In this document: piece after piece, positions 1 to 11,369 of the stretch
How positions within the stretch are numbered: the first letter of the stretch is position 1
Layout of the letters: every line of letters starts with the position of its first letter
NCBI GenBank assembly: GCA_035222895.1
Contig: JAVYIG010001586.1
Location: 248,001-312,000 of the forward strand
Direction of reading: 5' to 3'
Length of the DNA stretch: 64,000 bases
Source: Strongylocentrotus droebachiensis
Taxonomy: Eukaryota; Echinodermata; Echinoidea; Camarodonta; Strongylocentrotidae
Made by a program: the position numbers and the translations under genes
Notes under the pieces: generated by a model
What the model saw: only the letters and a program-made list of their open reading frames with translations
Databases searched by the model: none
What the model was told of the DNA's origin: nothing

Positions 1-3000
1 AATACTATAAACTTAAAGGTATGTGTGATGCGAACAGGTCCATGAAGTGCGCTCCTGGTAACTCACTCCAAATAATAATTAGATCTACAGCATGGGTTCA
101 GCTACACTAACCAACCTATCGCTTCATGTAGTGAATAATTAACATCCAATGTTTAAATATAGCCTGACAAAAAAGTGCATGCATCCAACTTGAGGTCAAA
201 AGCATAACCTGTATATGAGCTACACTGTACACATGGTTGAGGAGGATTTCTTGAACCAAAGAACAGACTTTCAAATGGCAGGCTGCCAAGATGGTGTCTT
301 TTCCAAGAAAATTAGAGCACCCATTAAGGAAAATATAAACTATTAGTTTTCCTTCCTCAGGGGATTAAAAACAAAAAAAACAAAAAATTCATCCCAACGA
401 TGGCATATTGGACCAAGGGGAGAAGGAAAACGGGAAGGCTAGTTCAGCACTCACACAGGCAAATTACATTTCATAAATGATAAAGGCATGGAAATGTAGA
501 CCAACTTGTTTCTGTTAAAGGTACAACAAATCAATTCTAAGTACTTTTTTAAACATTCAAGTTCTTGGGCAGGACCTGCTACCCGTGACACACAAAGGGT
601 TCAAATTCTACTGACGAGTTTTGGGCACAGTCAGAACTTAGTAATTATGGATGGAGTCGGGGGCAAGAACCTGAACAACCCTCCCTCCCAACCACCAAAA
701 CCAAGCAGGGGCTTTCCTAATTGGGTTGCTGTTTATAATACAAGTGTTCCCCAATATGGCATCATTATCGGGCTGACACTAACAAGCGCAGCCCTCACAG
801 AAGTGAATTGTTATAATGGGATTTCCATACCCACAGCTTCAAAGTGCATTGTTCCGTTGTTCGGTACCTGATCTACTTGTAAGCATGCATAACCTGCTGG
901 CGACGCCAGTCTGTTTCAGAGTTGATTATATTAATTAATAGCGAGGGCCAGAAAAGGGGTCATGGCTTGAAAAGAAATGAAATTGATTACCCTCATGATG
1001 AACAGTACAACAAAGTAGAGCAATTATAATGTAACCTATATACTCTTGCATTTGTTTATCTTAGAACTTGCACATGCATGTATTAAACTACATGTACAAG
1101 CCATCAATATTTGTGGAATACCTTATACCCTGGGTCTCGTCTTATAAAGGGATGCGATTGATCTGCATTAATTGCATGTCCTTTTATCAATCACAAGTTT
1201 ACAGTCTCCTATATAGTTGCGGTTGATCACAATTGTTATCAAAGACAGGGTCCAGAGCTTGACACTGACAGGTGCCCAGAGCAAATGGGCCCCCAAATTT
1301 GAACTCTGCCCCCCCCCCCCACCCCCCACCAAAAAAACAAAAAAATAGCAAAATGAAACCGGGGCCTAATGCACAAAGACCTTCAGATTGCAATCCAGAC
1401 TTCCAGTGAAAATGAAGAAGAAAAAAAAAGTTACTTTGGAGCCGTGTCTCTTAGGGGTAAAGGTGCATCTTCTTTACTTCTTTAAAAAAAAAAAAAAAAG
1501 TTTTAGAAAGGGGCATTAATGTCATGGCTTGTCTTGATATTCGAGAGGCAAAGCTAAAAGGCCTGCACTGTGACTCTTCTCTAATATGAAGAGGACAAAG
1601 ATTTATGGCACAAAATATTTTGTGATTTACAGAAAAATTCCACACATCATCCATCAATATTCATTTGGGAAGCAGCTAACTCAAGGAATTTCGCCCACGC
1701 TCTTTCTGTACACTATAGTCAGGTAGATTGAGATCTCTGCTCTAAAGCTGGATAAAGATTTGGAGAATGTGAAAATCTTCCAATCCTTTTCCTATAATAC
1801 TTTAAAATGCTATACGTCCTACATTCCTAATTCTTTGTGAATCTTGAGTATTCCAAAGTACATTGGTTGTCCCCTCATGTCACCTACCCCTAAAAGGCCT
1901 CTTGACATACAGAGGCATTGCAAGACCTTTTGGATGGAAAGGGAGGGGGGAGGTGGGGGGGGGGGGGGGGGGTGGGGGTAGTAAGCATCAAACTCACTCT
2001 AGGCATCTACAATGGAGAAACCAATGTGGAAACTAGTTGTCTCATGGAGAAAAAATGTATTATACATGTAAGTGAGTATCACCTAATAATGCCATGGATA
2101 TTATTTCAATACTAACAAGAGCACAGTAAGGAACCTGCTGTTTGAGCTCACATAAATATCCATCTCGCATGCTTTATCAGTCATTATATATCTACAAGCT
2201 TGTGACACAAAACAACCAGAATTAGGCAATAACTTTTTCACAGAGCTAATGAAGACTGCGGGAGAGGGTCATCGCCATTTGATGCCACCGCTATAGGACG
2301 ATCGGTAAATGTGTTGGCTGGCGCCAGACAAATCTGATTGCACCGCGAGGACGACACTCTACGAGGGTTTCAAATGATCATTTACATGGCAGAATATCTC
2401 TGCCTCATAACGGGAGGGGCACAGGTAAAGAGACCAGGGGAGCCGAGTAGGGCAAATTGGCTAAGAAGTGAAACTCAATAATACCTTGCTCTCAATTTTT
2501 GTAGTCTTTACCGCCAAAGCAGCCTCTCATTTGCACTTGTTTTTTCAGTGTTTTCAATCTTTTGCCAAGTTACCAGAGAACAAAATGAATACAGATGAAA
2601 GATTTTGTTTACTCCATGTGTCTTTTGATAAATACTCTCCCCTTCAATGCTCACCATAGTTACTGACATGGACACTGCTTTGCAATGTTTTTCACATTAT
2701 TCAACAAAAATAGGCAACTACCTTTTGTGACTGCAGGTAGCATACAGTGTTTATATCACATTCAAGATCATTATTTTTCATAACAAGCACATCAAGAAAT
2801 ACAGATCAATTTCATATCAACATGACATAAATCATAGGTCTACTTGAGACATGAATTGACAGCACCACAGTAAGAACAATACCATAAAATCAGTACCAGT
2901 TTGCTGTCTGTACTGATGTACACCATATTTTGAATTGATGGAACACAGCTTTGTTTCTGACAAGCAAACACACTGCACGCAATGCGCTTCGACCATCGCC

Positions 3001-3707
3001 AAGCAAGCACTCCCCATTTTTACCTCTTCGGAGAAGGATTCTATTTATAGGGTTTCAGATCTGTGCACACAGAGAGAGGGCAATGGACACAGGAGCAGGG
3101 CAAAGAATACAACCAGGGATGCAGAAGTCATAGCAATTGTAATTTTGTTTTGCAGATGAAATATGGGAGGCTGAATCACATTCTGACAGGGTATAGGGTT
3201 CTTGCTTGGAGGCTGGCGAAATGAAATTGTGTTACAACCTTCCAATTACGTGTAGCTTCCACGTGAGTTTGCACGCAATTACAAATTATTTGTCTGTGGG
3301 TCGACAAACTCACACGATGCAAGGAAACTCTTGGCCTTGAATTATGTTCTTGTTTGTTCTTTTTTATAAATCATTCTTAAAATCATATTTCCAAGTCACT
3401 GAGGCAGAATTTATGCAAGAACTTTCTGCATACGATTGACTAAAATGTTGACATTATGTTTAACATTATGTAACAAACACTAAGACAAACATACATGCTT
3501 TAAAATATTTAAAAAATAGTATTGAATGGGTTACGAATATTTTTCTTTAGATTGCCATCAGAATGACCTTCAGGTTTCTCTCTTTAATATTGAAACTACT
3601 GTGTCTACTACAGGTATATGTCAAAAGTACTCAATGTAAACAATAAAAGTAAGCCATGTTGGAAACACTCTACAAATAGAATTTCTAGTGTCTATTAGTA
3701 TTTATAT
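1..3707. other. Non-coding stretch, no supported gene
   Basis: AT-rich unique sequence with stop codons in all frames. It contains a poly-C run near 1312-1330, an A-run near 1484-1499 and a long G-run near 1955-1973. A GC-richer patch at about 2230-2430 has one good acceptor-like site before position 2241 and a gtaaat donor-like site near 2305, but the short frame between them has no recognisable domain, so I do not call an exon. The stretch may be intron of the leftward RING gene whose first exon lies at 8995-8839; that is inference. Confidence 0.6.
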
Positions 3708-5178
3708 TAGGCCTGAGTCATCACGGGTTTTGCCGAACCCGGGTTCGACTTGAAAATTTCGGGCGGGGACCGGGTACCCGAAATTTTCACCACTGACACT
3801 AAAAATCGTATGCATGCAGCGGCGGGAGTTAAGATTAAGTAGTTGTTCTAATAATGCGACGGAAAAGACAGTTACTGCTTTCAAAACAATAAAATAATCA
3901 ATTGAATTAAATGAAGATGCTTTACAAAATAAATAGATATCGTTTCAGTTGACGGTAGGTGTTTTTATCGTTCTAATATTGAGGCTGCAAGAAAGGAATC
4001 ACGCTTCGTGGCCGTACCTAGTGCGTTCAGAAACGGAAGTGGAAATATGATCCACTGAAGTGAAGACTGAGCAAGTTAAGAAAGTCCCACACACAAGATC
4101 TACTAAAATGTTGATCAGACTATTACAATTAAATCGTAATACTAATAGGCATTAATTTAATTGTCAAAATATATCCACAACATAATGGTTTACCCTTGAT
4201 ATTTTGATGAAGGAAAATAATTTGAAGCTCTTGAAATAACATTGAAGTGCCTTTCGTTCATTCTAGAAATGCATGTGTAACGGCAAGCTGAAGTAGTGAA
4301 GTTACGAGTCAAGCTTGATATGCGTGTTTACATCCCTGCACCGTCATCCGAGCAGATCGGAACAATAAGCATTAAAGTATTAAAACAAATCACGTAAGAC
4401 TTTCAGGGACTCCAATTCAACAAAATTACTGTAAAAATAATAATTTGCTTTGACAAATATTACTATAGATATTCATAATATCTTACAGAAATAATGATAT
4501 TTCATGAGCTACGTACTCGATATCGAGTTCAGCTAGCCATCATTTTAGAATGAGACGTATAATTGGCATGCGGTGCAGTAGACTGTAGAGGGCAGCATGC
4601 ATCAGAGAGGGGAAAATTCGCGGGCCTAAGATCACGTGATATTCGCGTGCCTTAGACACGTAATATTTTCCTCTCTGCCGCACGCTGTCAATAGTATACT
4701 GCGCTGCATGACAAATTACGTCTCATTTCAAAATGATGGCTAGCTGAACTCGATATCGAGTATTGACAATTAAATTAATGCCTATTAGTATTACGATTTA
4801 ATTGTAATAGTCTGATCAACATTTTAGTCGATCTTGTGTGTGGGACTTTCTTAACTTGCTCAGTCTTCAGTGGGTCATATTTCCACTTTCGTTTCTGAAT
4901 GCACTCGGTACGGCCACGAAGCGTGATTCCTTTCTTGCAGCCTCAATATTAGAGCGATAAAAACACCTACCGTCAACTAAAACGATATCCATTTATTTCT
5001 AAAGCATATTTATTTAATCAAATTGAAATAGAAGTTTGTGAATTGCATATTTTTAGTTCTTTATTTCAAAATATCAGTGTGAAATTTAATTTTGAAAAAC
5101 CCGAAACCCGAATATTCAAACCCGGGTTTCGGCGCGACGGTCGGGGACCGGGCGGGGAACCGTTTCGACTCAGGCCTA
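3708..5178. mobile_element. Non-autonomous hAT-type fold-back transposon
   Basis: The element starts TAGGCCTGAGTC and ends with its reverse complement GACTCAGGCCTA. It is flanked by an exact 8-bp direct repeat, atttatat, at 3700-3707 and 5179-5186. TIRs starting with TA plus an 8-bp target duplication are the signature of the hAT superfamily. The ends are rich in cccgggt/gggaccggg motifs. Much of the body is an inverted repeat: roughly 3899-4168 pairs with 4762-5030. No transposase frame is present, so it must have been mobilised in trans. A second, unrelated palindromic unit sits inside it at 4515-4761. Confidence 0.9.
4515..4761. repeat. Palindromic element nested inside the hAT element
   Basis: This unit begins and ends with the 14-bp self-palindrome actcgatatcgagt. 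Its arms (tcagctagccatcatttt at the left, the complement at the right) pair over about 45 bp, ending near the gagacgta/tacgtctc words. The centre holds gaggggaaaattcgcg and tattttcctctctgc, which also pair, so the unit would fold into a long hairpin. It lies directly against the right arm of the host inverted repeat, while about 345 bp of unmatched DNA separates it from the left arm. That suggests a later insertion or rearrangement. Confidence 0.75.
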
Positions 5179-5329
5179 ATTTATATATTTATAAAAAATA
5201 AAAGCTCCAATTCCAAGTGGCCTATTTAAGGCGTGTAAAACTACAGGATGGGAGATTATTCTCTCACCTCCGCATCCGGCATGTTTGCACTCTGTTTCTT
5301 ATCATTCCTTTGGGGTGAACGCCACCTCC

Positions 5330-5527
5330 GATGTGAAATGCATCCATCTCAAAAGCCCAGTCAACAAGAAATTCACACATGCCAGATCATACATGAACAT
5401 GTGCTTTTAATATCTTTGCATCATCCCTCTGATATGAAATGCATCCACCTCAAAAGCCAAGCCAACAAGATCTTTAGTCGTGCCAGATACATGAACATGT
5501 GCTTTTAATAATATCTTTGCATCATCC
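5330..5527. repeat. Two-copy tandem repeat, ~101-bp period
   Basis: The phrase gatgtgaaatgcatcca at 5330 recurs as gatatgaaatgcatcca at 5431. The similarity continues through acatgaacatgtgctttta and tctttgcatcatcc in both copies. An open frame covers part of it on the plus strand, but it simply reads through the duplication and shows no protein domain. Confidence 0.8.
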
Positions 5528-8500
5528 ATCGGTCTACAGATGACCATCTAATTATCTTGAATGATATCTTTCTTTTGTGCACTCATGACAAACCAGTGTT
5601 CTTGCACTATAAAATAATTTTTTTAATCTCTCATACACTGTCTTGTTAATGTTAAAATAGGTAAAAATTTTGAGATATTGCAAGTCTCTTCTCATAACAC
5701 CTCGTAAAATTGACACATGCAAGCATACACCCCTGTCTTGACGATTGATAGTGTGTGTCTAGAAATGCATCATATACAATAATCCACTGCTAATTCTATC
5801 AGAGATGTACTGTACCATGCTATATAGCCTATGTGTCTTTTATACCATCTAGACCCAACCTGCATGTACATGTATCCACCTATGTTTGAAAGCTAAAAAG
5901 CTAGTCAGTCGTTCATGTCTTTAGGATCCATTTTTATTAATCTCAGCGACATGACTTATTCATCATACATGTAATTCCCAGGCTGTGATTAATACCTACA
6001 TGGTGACGTGTCCATTTAATCCCTCTTCCTCATCACCATCTATCCATGAATATATATACATCACTATGAACGATCAATGGTATTCCCCCTGGTTTAAAAA
6101 CATTACTTTCACAAACCCCTGATCTTACATATCCCTCAGGCAGATCTATATTTGATCATTTCTGTATTTGACATAAACCAAATGATTCTTGAATCCTGTC
6201 ACCATTCCCCAATGTCTTTATCCTCTCCATGAGTGATCACTGAGTACCTCTCTTCATAGAACATTTAGGTTTTCATGAGCCATTTATCTTCCACACATCC
6301 AAGAGATCTTATAATTACTTTAATTAAGCATGCATTTGACAACATAAAACCATAACATAGACATGACTGATTATCCCTTTATCCAGTCACCATCCACCCA
6401 CGAATTTATCTTTTCAATGACTGATCATGGACATCTCTTCTCATTGAGCGCTTCCATGTAGCTCTTCACAAGCGCTTAATCATTCATAATTCCATCCATT
6501 CATTTTACTGATGGTACTACACATGATCCAGCGACAAATGTTCTGTGGTCAATTCTGACCACTAGCCAAAGTCCAAGTTTCAACCCTAGACGAAACACTT
6601 TATCTAAAACTAACTTTAAAAATAACCTAAAACTCCAATCACAACCATTTCTCCTAATCCATTATCTTAGATGAAATAAATGCTGAAGCAAACTTTGTTG
6701 GAATATGTGGCTGATCACCATATATTCCTTTACTCGCAACCACTCCTCCCTTCATTCAATCCATCCCTGTCTCCTAATTCTTAATCCCATATCTCCCATT
6801 AATCTAGGAGATCAGCTTTTAATCCCACCCTTACCCTATAACCTACACCACCCCCTGGTGCCTCATCTAGGAGTCCCGCTCACGCGTCTAGCAGTGTGGG
6901 ACGAGCGATTAATCTCTAGCCTTGTGGGGATCAGCTCCTGATCTGTCACCCATCTCCCTTTCTTGGATCGTTTTCACTGAGGTAATGTGCCCAGATGTAC
7001 AGCTGATCACAGCCAGGACAGACCCATGGGGAGACCGCAAGGCAGTTTGTGGAACAAATCCGAGACTCGGTGGCTCCTACTTAGTCCACCTATCTTGATC
7101 AACTCTGACATGGGATTCCCTTTCCTGAAGAATTCATGAATTTTGGCACCATCCGAGCATATTCACACTTCTCCACAAAGGGATGCCTCAAATCAACAAC
7201 CATCACCACGAAACAAACCAAATCATCTTATAAGACATGCAGATAAAGCATAATATGAATAACAGATACCTTTCATTTATACTACAACACAAGAAGTAAT
7301 TCAAGAGTTACAGAGGATTGAAGACGTAAAAAACTAAATATATGTTATGAAAAGAAAGAAATTTAGTAAGCTCTTGAAGGTTTCAAAAATTAGTTACAAA
7401 ATGGACAAATACGAGACAATGATCAATAAATAGTATTACAGGAAAGAGAGAGAAGGAGGTACATGTAAGTGAAGATGTTTGGCGGCAGAGGTAGGAGACA
7501 GAGATGCCGAGACTGAGGAAGTAAAGAGAGAGAGACAGAGAAACAGAGAAACAGAGAGAGACAGAGAGAGAGAGAGTGAGAGAGAGTGAGAGGTGTCAAG
7601 GGGCCGTCAGGGCTTCGACTACTAACAAGCCAGACTTTCAGACTCCAAGCCCGCCACCGCAAACTCAACGGTCAACAACAGGCTCCGCATTAAACATGAA
7701 ACTTGACTTCCGTATCAAGCGTGAAAATTAACAAATTCTGCAAGAACCCACTCAAACTCTCCTCCGTTATCAAAGAGCAAAAAAAGCTACTGACTGCCGC
7801 ACCTACTAATACTGTGAGTCATATTGGAAAGGTGTTATGTGGGTCATTGTTATCAGTGCCAGAAGGTATGACTGCATCACAATAAATACTTCAGAATGTT
7901 GCTGGATACAAGGGCACTTCAAACAAAAATCAACGGTGAGGAGCAAAGAATGTTCTCCTTTCCGTCTCCACTTCAACAATATCATCGATCCCTACTGAGA
8001 TTTACACAGCATGTGCCTGACACTCACGCCAATAAAACAGATATTTTGAATTTTAAATGTATCAATGAATCACATGTGTGATAGGATTCTTCAATAGATT
8101 ATGACAAATTTCCAGCAGCATACTCTACCCCTTTATCCCCTCTTGATTCCTGCAGCGAGTCAACACGTAACAAGGATCACTGAGGGGCCTAATTTCCTAA
8201 TTACCTGCTTTTGCCATCATCTAGGTGTACATGTACATCAAAATTGCATCTTTCACCCACTTGTCGAGATCTTAAGATAAGGCATGTACTAGGTTATGAG
8301 AGGAATGTCTCTCCTTTCATTTCATGGATATCAAACTTCTTGAACACTTGTCAAGATTCTTAAACGAATCTCAATAATTTACTGTTTTTAGTCACTTCAA
8401 ACTGACATCTTACAGTGACCATTTACTTTTAGCATACATGTACAAGTGTGCAATTTGAATGCTTACCATGTGGCTAAAAAAATTATAAGAAAATAAAAAT

Positions 8501-8838
8501 AATAATAATTTTGGCACTTTCAGACAAAATATAGTAATCTGCTTAAAAAAAAATTACCACAGCAAAAAAATCTAATGGAGATAAGAGTCATACGCTTCAC
8601 ATAACTTTTGGATTTTTAATTTTTTTACATAAGACATACAAAATATATGTCAGCAAGTACGGTGGCTTTTGTTGAAGGCAGCTATGTGTTTCACCATCAA
8701 AATATTGCCTCTTGCCTGCCATTCACGTACACACATCTTTGGCATGTGCAGCACTTTTAACGGCAGTTTACCACGGGTTAGGGATCGATTATTCTTATTT
8801 CTGGCTAGTCAATATGTACATGCACCCTTGAAACATAC
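5528..8838. other. Non-coding stretch with GA-rich tract and one GC-rich block
   Basis: Roughly 6010-6480 contains three diverged copies of a module of about 180 bp (words such as gtcaccat, then tgatca, then ctctcttc). A GC-richer block at 6880-7090 has an open minus-strand frame of about 59 codons with reasonable codon pattern, but I find no convincing acceptor, so it is left uncalled. A GA/CAGA-rich simple tract lies at 7446-7590. If the RING gene extends leftward, this stretch is its first intron or introns. Confidence 0.5.
7446..7590. repeat. GA / CAGA simple repeat
   Basis: Runs of gagaga with interspersed cagagaaacagaga units. On the minus strand this produces a Ser/Leu-rich pseudo-frame that should not be read as protein. 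Confidence 0.85.
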
Positions 8839-8995
8839 CATTTAGATGTTGACAGACGGGACAGGACTCGGTTGCAAACATGCAAGTGTAGCATCGGGAG
8901 TGTCCACAGGCATCTGTCAGCTTGCGCTTCTTGCTCTTGTCGTAAGACTGATGGCAGGATGGGCATTGTGTGGTGTGATTAGTATCCATCTCCAT
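8839..8995 (-). CDS. First coding exon of a RING-finger protein (partial gene)
   Basis: The start codon at 8995-8993 lies in the context atcgccATGG, close to an ideal Kozak sequence. An in-frame TGA 21 bases upstream shows that this Met is the true initiator. The exon encodes 52 residues plus one base and ends at a consensus donor, AATG|GTATGT (intron begins at 8838), in phase 1. Residues 11-48 form a complete C3HC4 RING: C11, C14, C30, H32, C35, C38, C45 and C48, with the basic stretch KSKKRKL between the first two ligand pairs and the core CGHSRCYTCMF. RING domains bind two zinc ions and usually recruit an E2 enzyme for ubiquitin transfer; the catalytic role here is inferred from the family. 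The protein continues in exons to the left that I could not identify. I do not recognise which RING family this is. Confidence 0.88.
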
Positions 8996-9549
8996 GGCGA
9001 TAACAATGGTGACTCAGATCACCTGCATTTGGGCAACATCATAGTCCTTCAAGGAAAAAGGGGAAACAGAGAAGAAGAAAAAATGAAATGTTGTTCATCT
9101 ATATTGTATCATCAAGAGTTTAATCAGTGAATCATTGCAAAAATATTTGCCGAAGTCTTCAAAATGTTCAAACAATGTAGTTTATTGTCATCCTACATAT
9201 AGCACATTGTAGTGAATCTGTAGCTACAATGTACATGTATGGCATGAAATATTTGAACAAGTTGAAACCATAACTACGAGGTGGTATTGTAGAACTCATT
9301 GTAGCTTATAATTATGTGCTTTTTAAATGTGGAATTAAAGCTACATGTAATATTGTAGTTTAGCGCAGCAGCATTGAATTAAACACATAGTTAACTGATG
9401 TGCATGTGAGTTTACATAGATGTACATGTACAGGTGAACAGTGTAGATGTCAAATCATGTACAATGGGCTAAGACTGCTGACTAGCTAAATCAGTTTAAT
9501 CTTTATAATAATCATCCCTGATTAATCATAATGATTCACTCCAATTGCA

Positions 9550-9960
9550 TGCACTACGTCATTGCTGTATAAACAAATTAAAAGTCGCGTGTAACAGTAA
9601 CGGGACAATTCATTTGTATATATTGCTGTTCATTTCCGCGCAGCAACTTCAACTGTTGCACGTTCGGGATGCGCTGTAATCACTATTTATGCCACATTGC
9701 CACGCGCTCATCTCAAATTATCAGATTAATTCTGCTATATTTACCCGTCCCAGCCGAGGGTGCTATTGGGCCGCGTGCAGTCACCTAATGAGCATAGGGG
9801 GACATTATAGAGTGGTGAGTCAGCGTGCTAAACATTCACAGATCACATCCTATCAGCTGGTTAATACATTACCCACACTCTCACGTTAACCTTCTCCAAA
9901 TGCAAACGCATCAAGCAACTTAGACTGAGTCAGCAAGAAGATGACCACATCAACGAGATA
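9550..9960. promoter_or_regulatory. Candidate promoter/enhancer of the RING gene
   Basis: This block lies 550-960 bp upstream of the minus-strand RING start codon and is richer in G+C and CpG than its surroundings (ccgcgcagc, cgtcccagccgagg, ggccgcgtgc). It carries two copies of TGAGTCAGC, at 9816-9824 and 9926-9934, 110 bp apart; this is the AP-1/Maf (TRE) core with an extended GC. A regulatory role is inference from composition, position and the repeated motif. Confidence 0.4.
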
Positions 9961-11343
9961 CTCAAGTCAAACCATGATACTTTTTTTCACCATTTTCATG
10001 GATATACATATTGATATAGGGATGCAGAGATAGAGATCAGGTTTGAAAGATAGTGAATAGTCCAACACAGATAAGTGACCCAAGACAACGTTATACCCAA
10101 GGCTGAAACGATAAAGAGCACTCCCAAATATAGAATTACTTCGCTTACAGCAAATCAATAGTGTAGATTTATGCGACTCGAGATGAATGTAAACATATGT
10201 CAAGGATATTATTTTTATCATGACAAAGACCATAATCACAACATAAATTTTACAAAAGAGGGGAATAAACAAGTATAAGGAGCTTAAGTTCAACAGTGAT
10301 AGGAATAATTGTGCAAGGGTATACCAATATCTATAGTAAATGGATTTTAAACATATAAATATAAAGCACCATTATTTCAACCCCTTTCTTGATTTCACCG
10401 CCCTACGCCACTGAACGTGACCTCGGTGCGCTACGCTTTCTCCACTGGCAGCAACTGGAGTACTAACATGCATCCTCGTCAACAAATAAGACAAAACGCT
10501 TGCCAACCCTTCTCCATTTACATTTACCAACCAAAATAGGTTTCAGCATCAGCAGCCTCTGTGCAGTGTGTGTGTTTAGTCTAGTATGATATCGATTTGA
10601 TATTGCATCGAGAAATGGCCCTTTCTTCTTCTTCTCTTGCTCTCTCTCATTTTCTCTCTGTTTTGTCTCTCACTCCTATACACAGCAGCCATACAATGTA
10701 CAATCCAGGCAATAAAGTGAATAAATTCATCTTGAGCACAATGCCATTGTCTGTATGTGGTTTGGAAGTGGGAGATGTAGGGCATTTTTATATTCTTTAA
10801 ACCTTCATTTCATTTCTAAGGTTCTATTTCCATTCAGAATTTGACATTCTATCAACTACCTTTTGCGTTTACGTACATGAAGTTGGCATCTGATGAAGGT
10901 GAAATTGTCAGTATTGTAATTATTCCTCAAATACCTTCATAACTTAATGTAGGCATATACATGTATGCAAAACTTGCTCTATCAAGAGTGTTACAACATT
11001 CTCTCAATCGTATAACATTGAATATACATGTATACCACACAGAGGTAGACCAATACAACACATAGCCATAGGCCTACATGTACAAGAAGATGGGCTCTTC
11101 TACCAAAGCGTTTTGTCATGCAACTGAGAACTGAGGGATTCTAAGATTACAAGTACAAATACGGGAACAAAATCCTGATGTGTTCTCAAATTACCAGACT
11201 GAGGGATATGCATAGGTAAACACGACAGGCACAAACATGTCTGTATCAATACAGGATCGGCTTGTTTTCAGTCAAGCACTGCAAAACAATAACAAAAGGC
11301 CTATATTCATTATCACTAAAAACTCACAGACTATGAACTTATT

Positions 11344-11369
11344 TGACCTCATTTGACCTTAGTTGACCT
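11344..11369 (-). promoter_or_regulatory. Triple DR4 array of nuclear-receptor half-sites
   Basis: TGACCT occurs at 11344, 11354 and 11364, each separated by exactly four bases. On the minus strand this is three AGGTCA half-sites as direct repeats with 4-bp spacers (DR4), the arrangement bound by RXR heterodimers such as TR- or LXR-type receptors. A further aggtca follows near 11384. It could also be a short chance minisatellite with a 10-bp period. Confidence 0.4.

Noticed and set aside
2241..2304. Possible 64-bp plus-strand exon between an acceptor and gtaaat
   Set aside because: Very short, no recognisable peptide, no neighbouring exon.
6880..7096. Open minus frame of ~59 codons in a GC-rich block
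   Set aside because: Coding-like codons, but it is bounded by stops without a good acceptor or donor.
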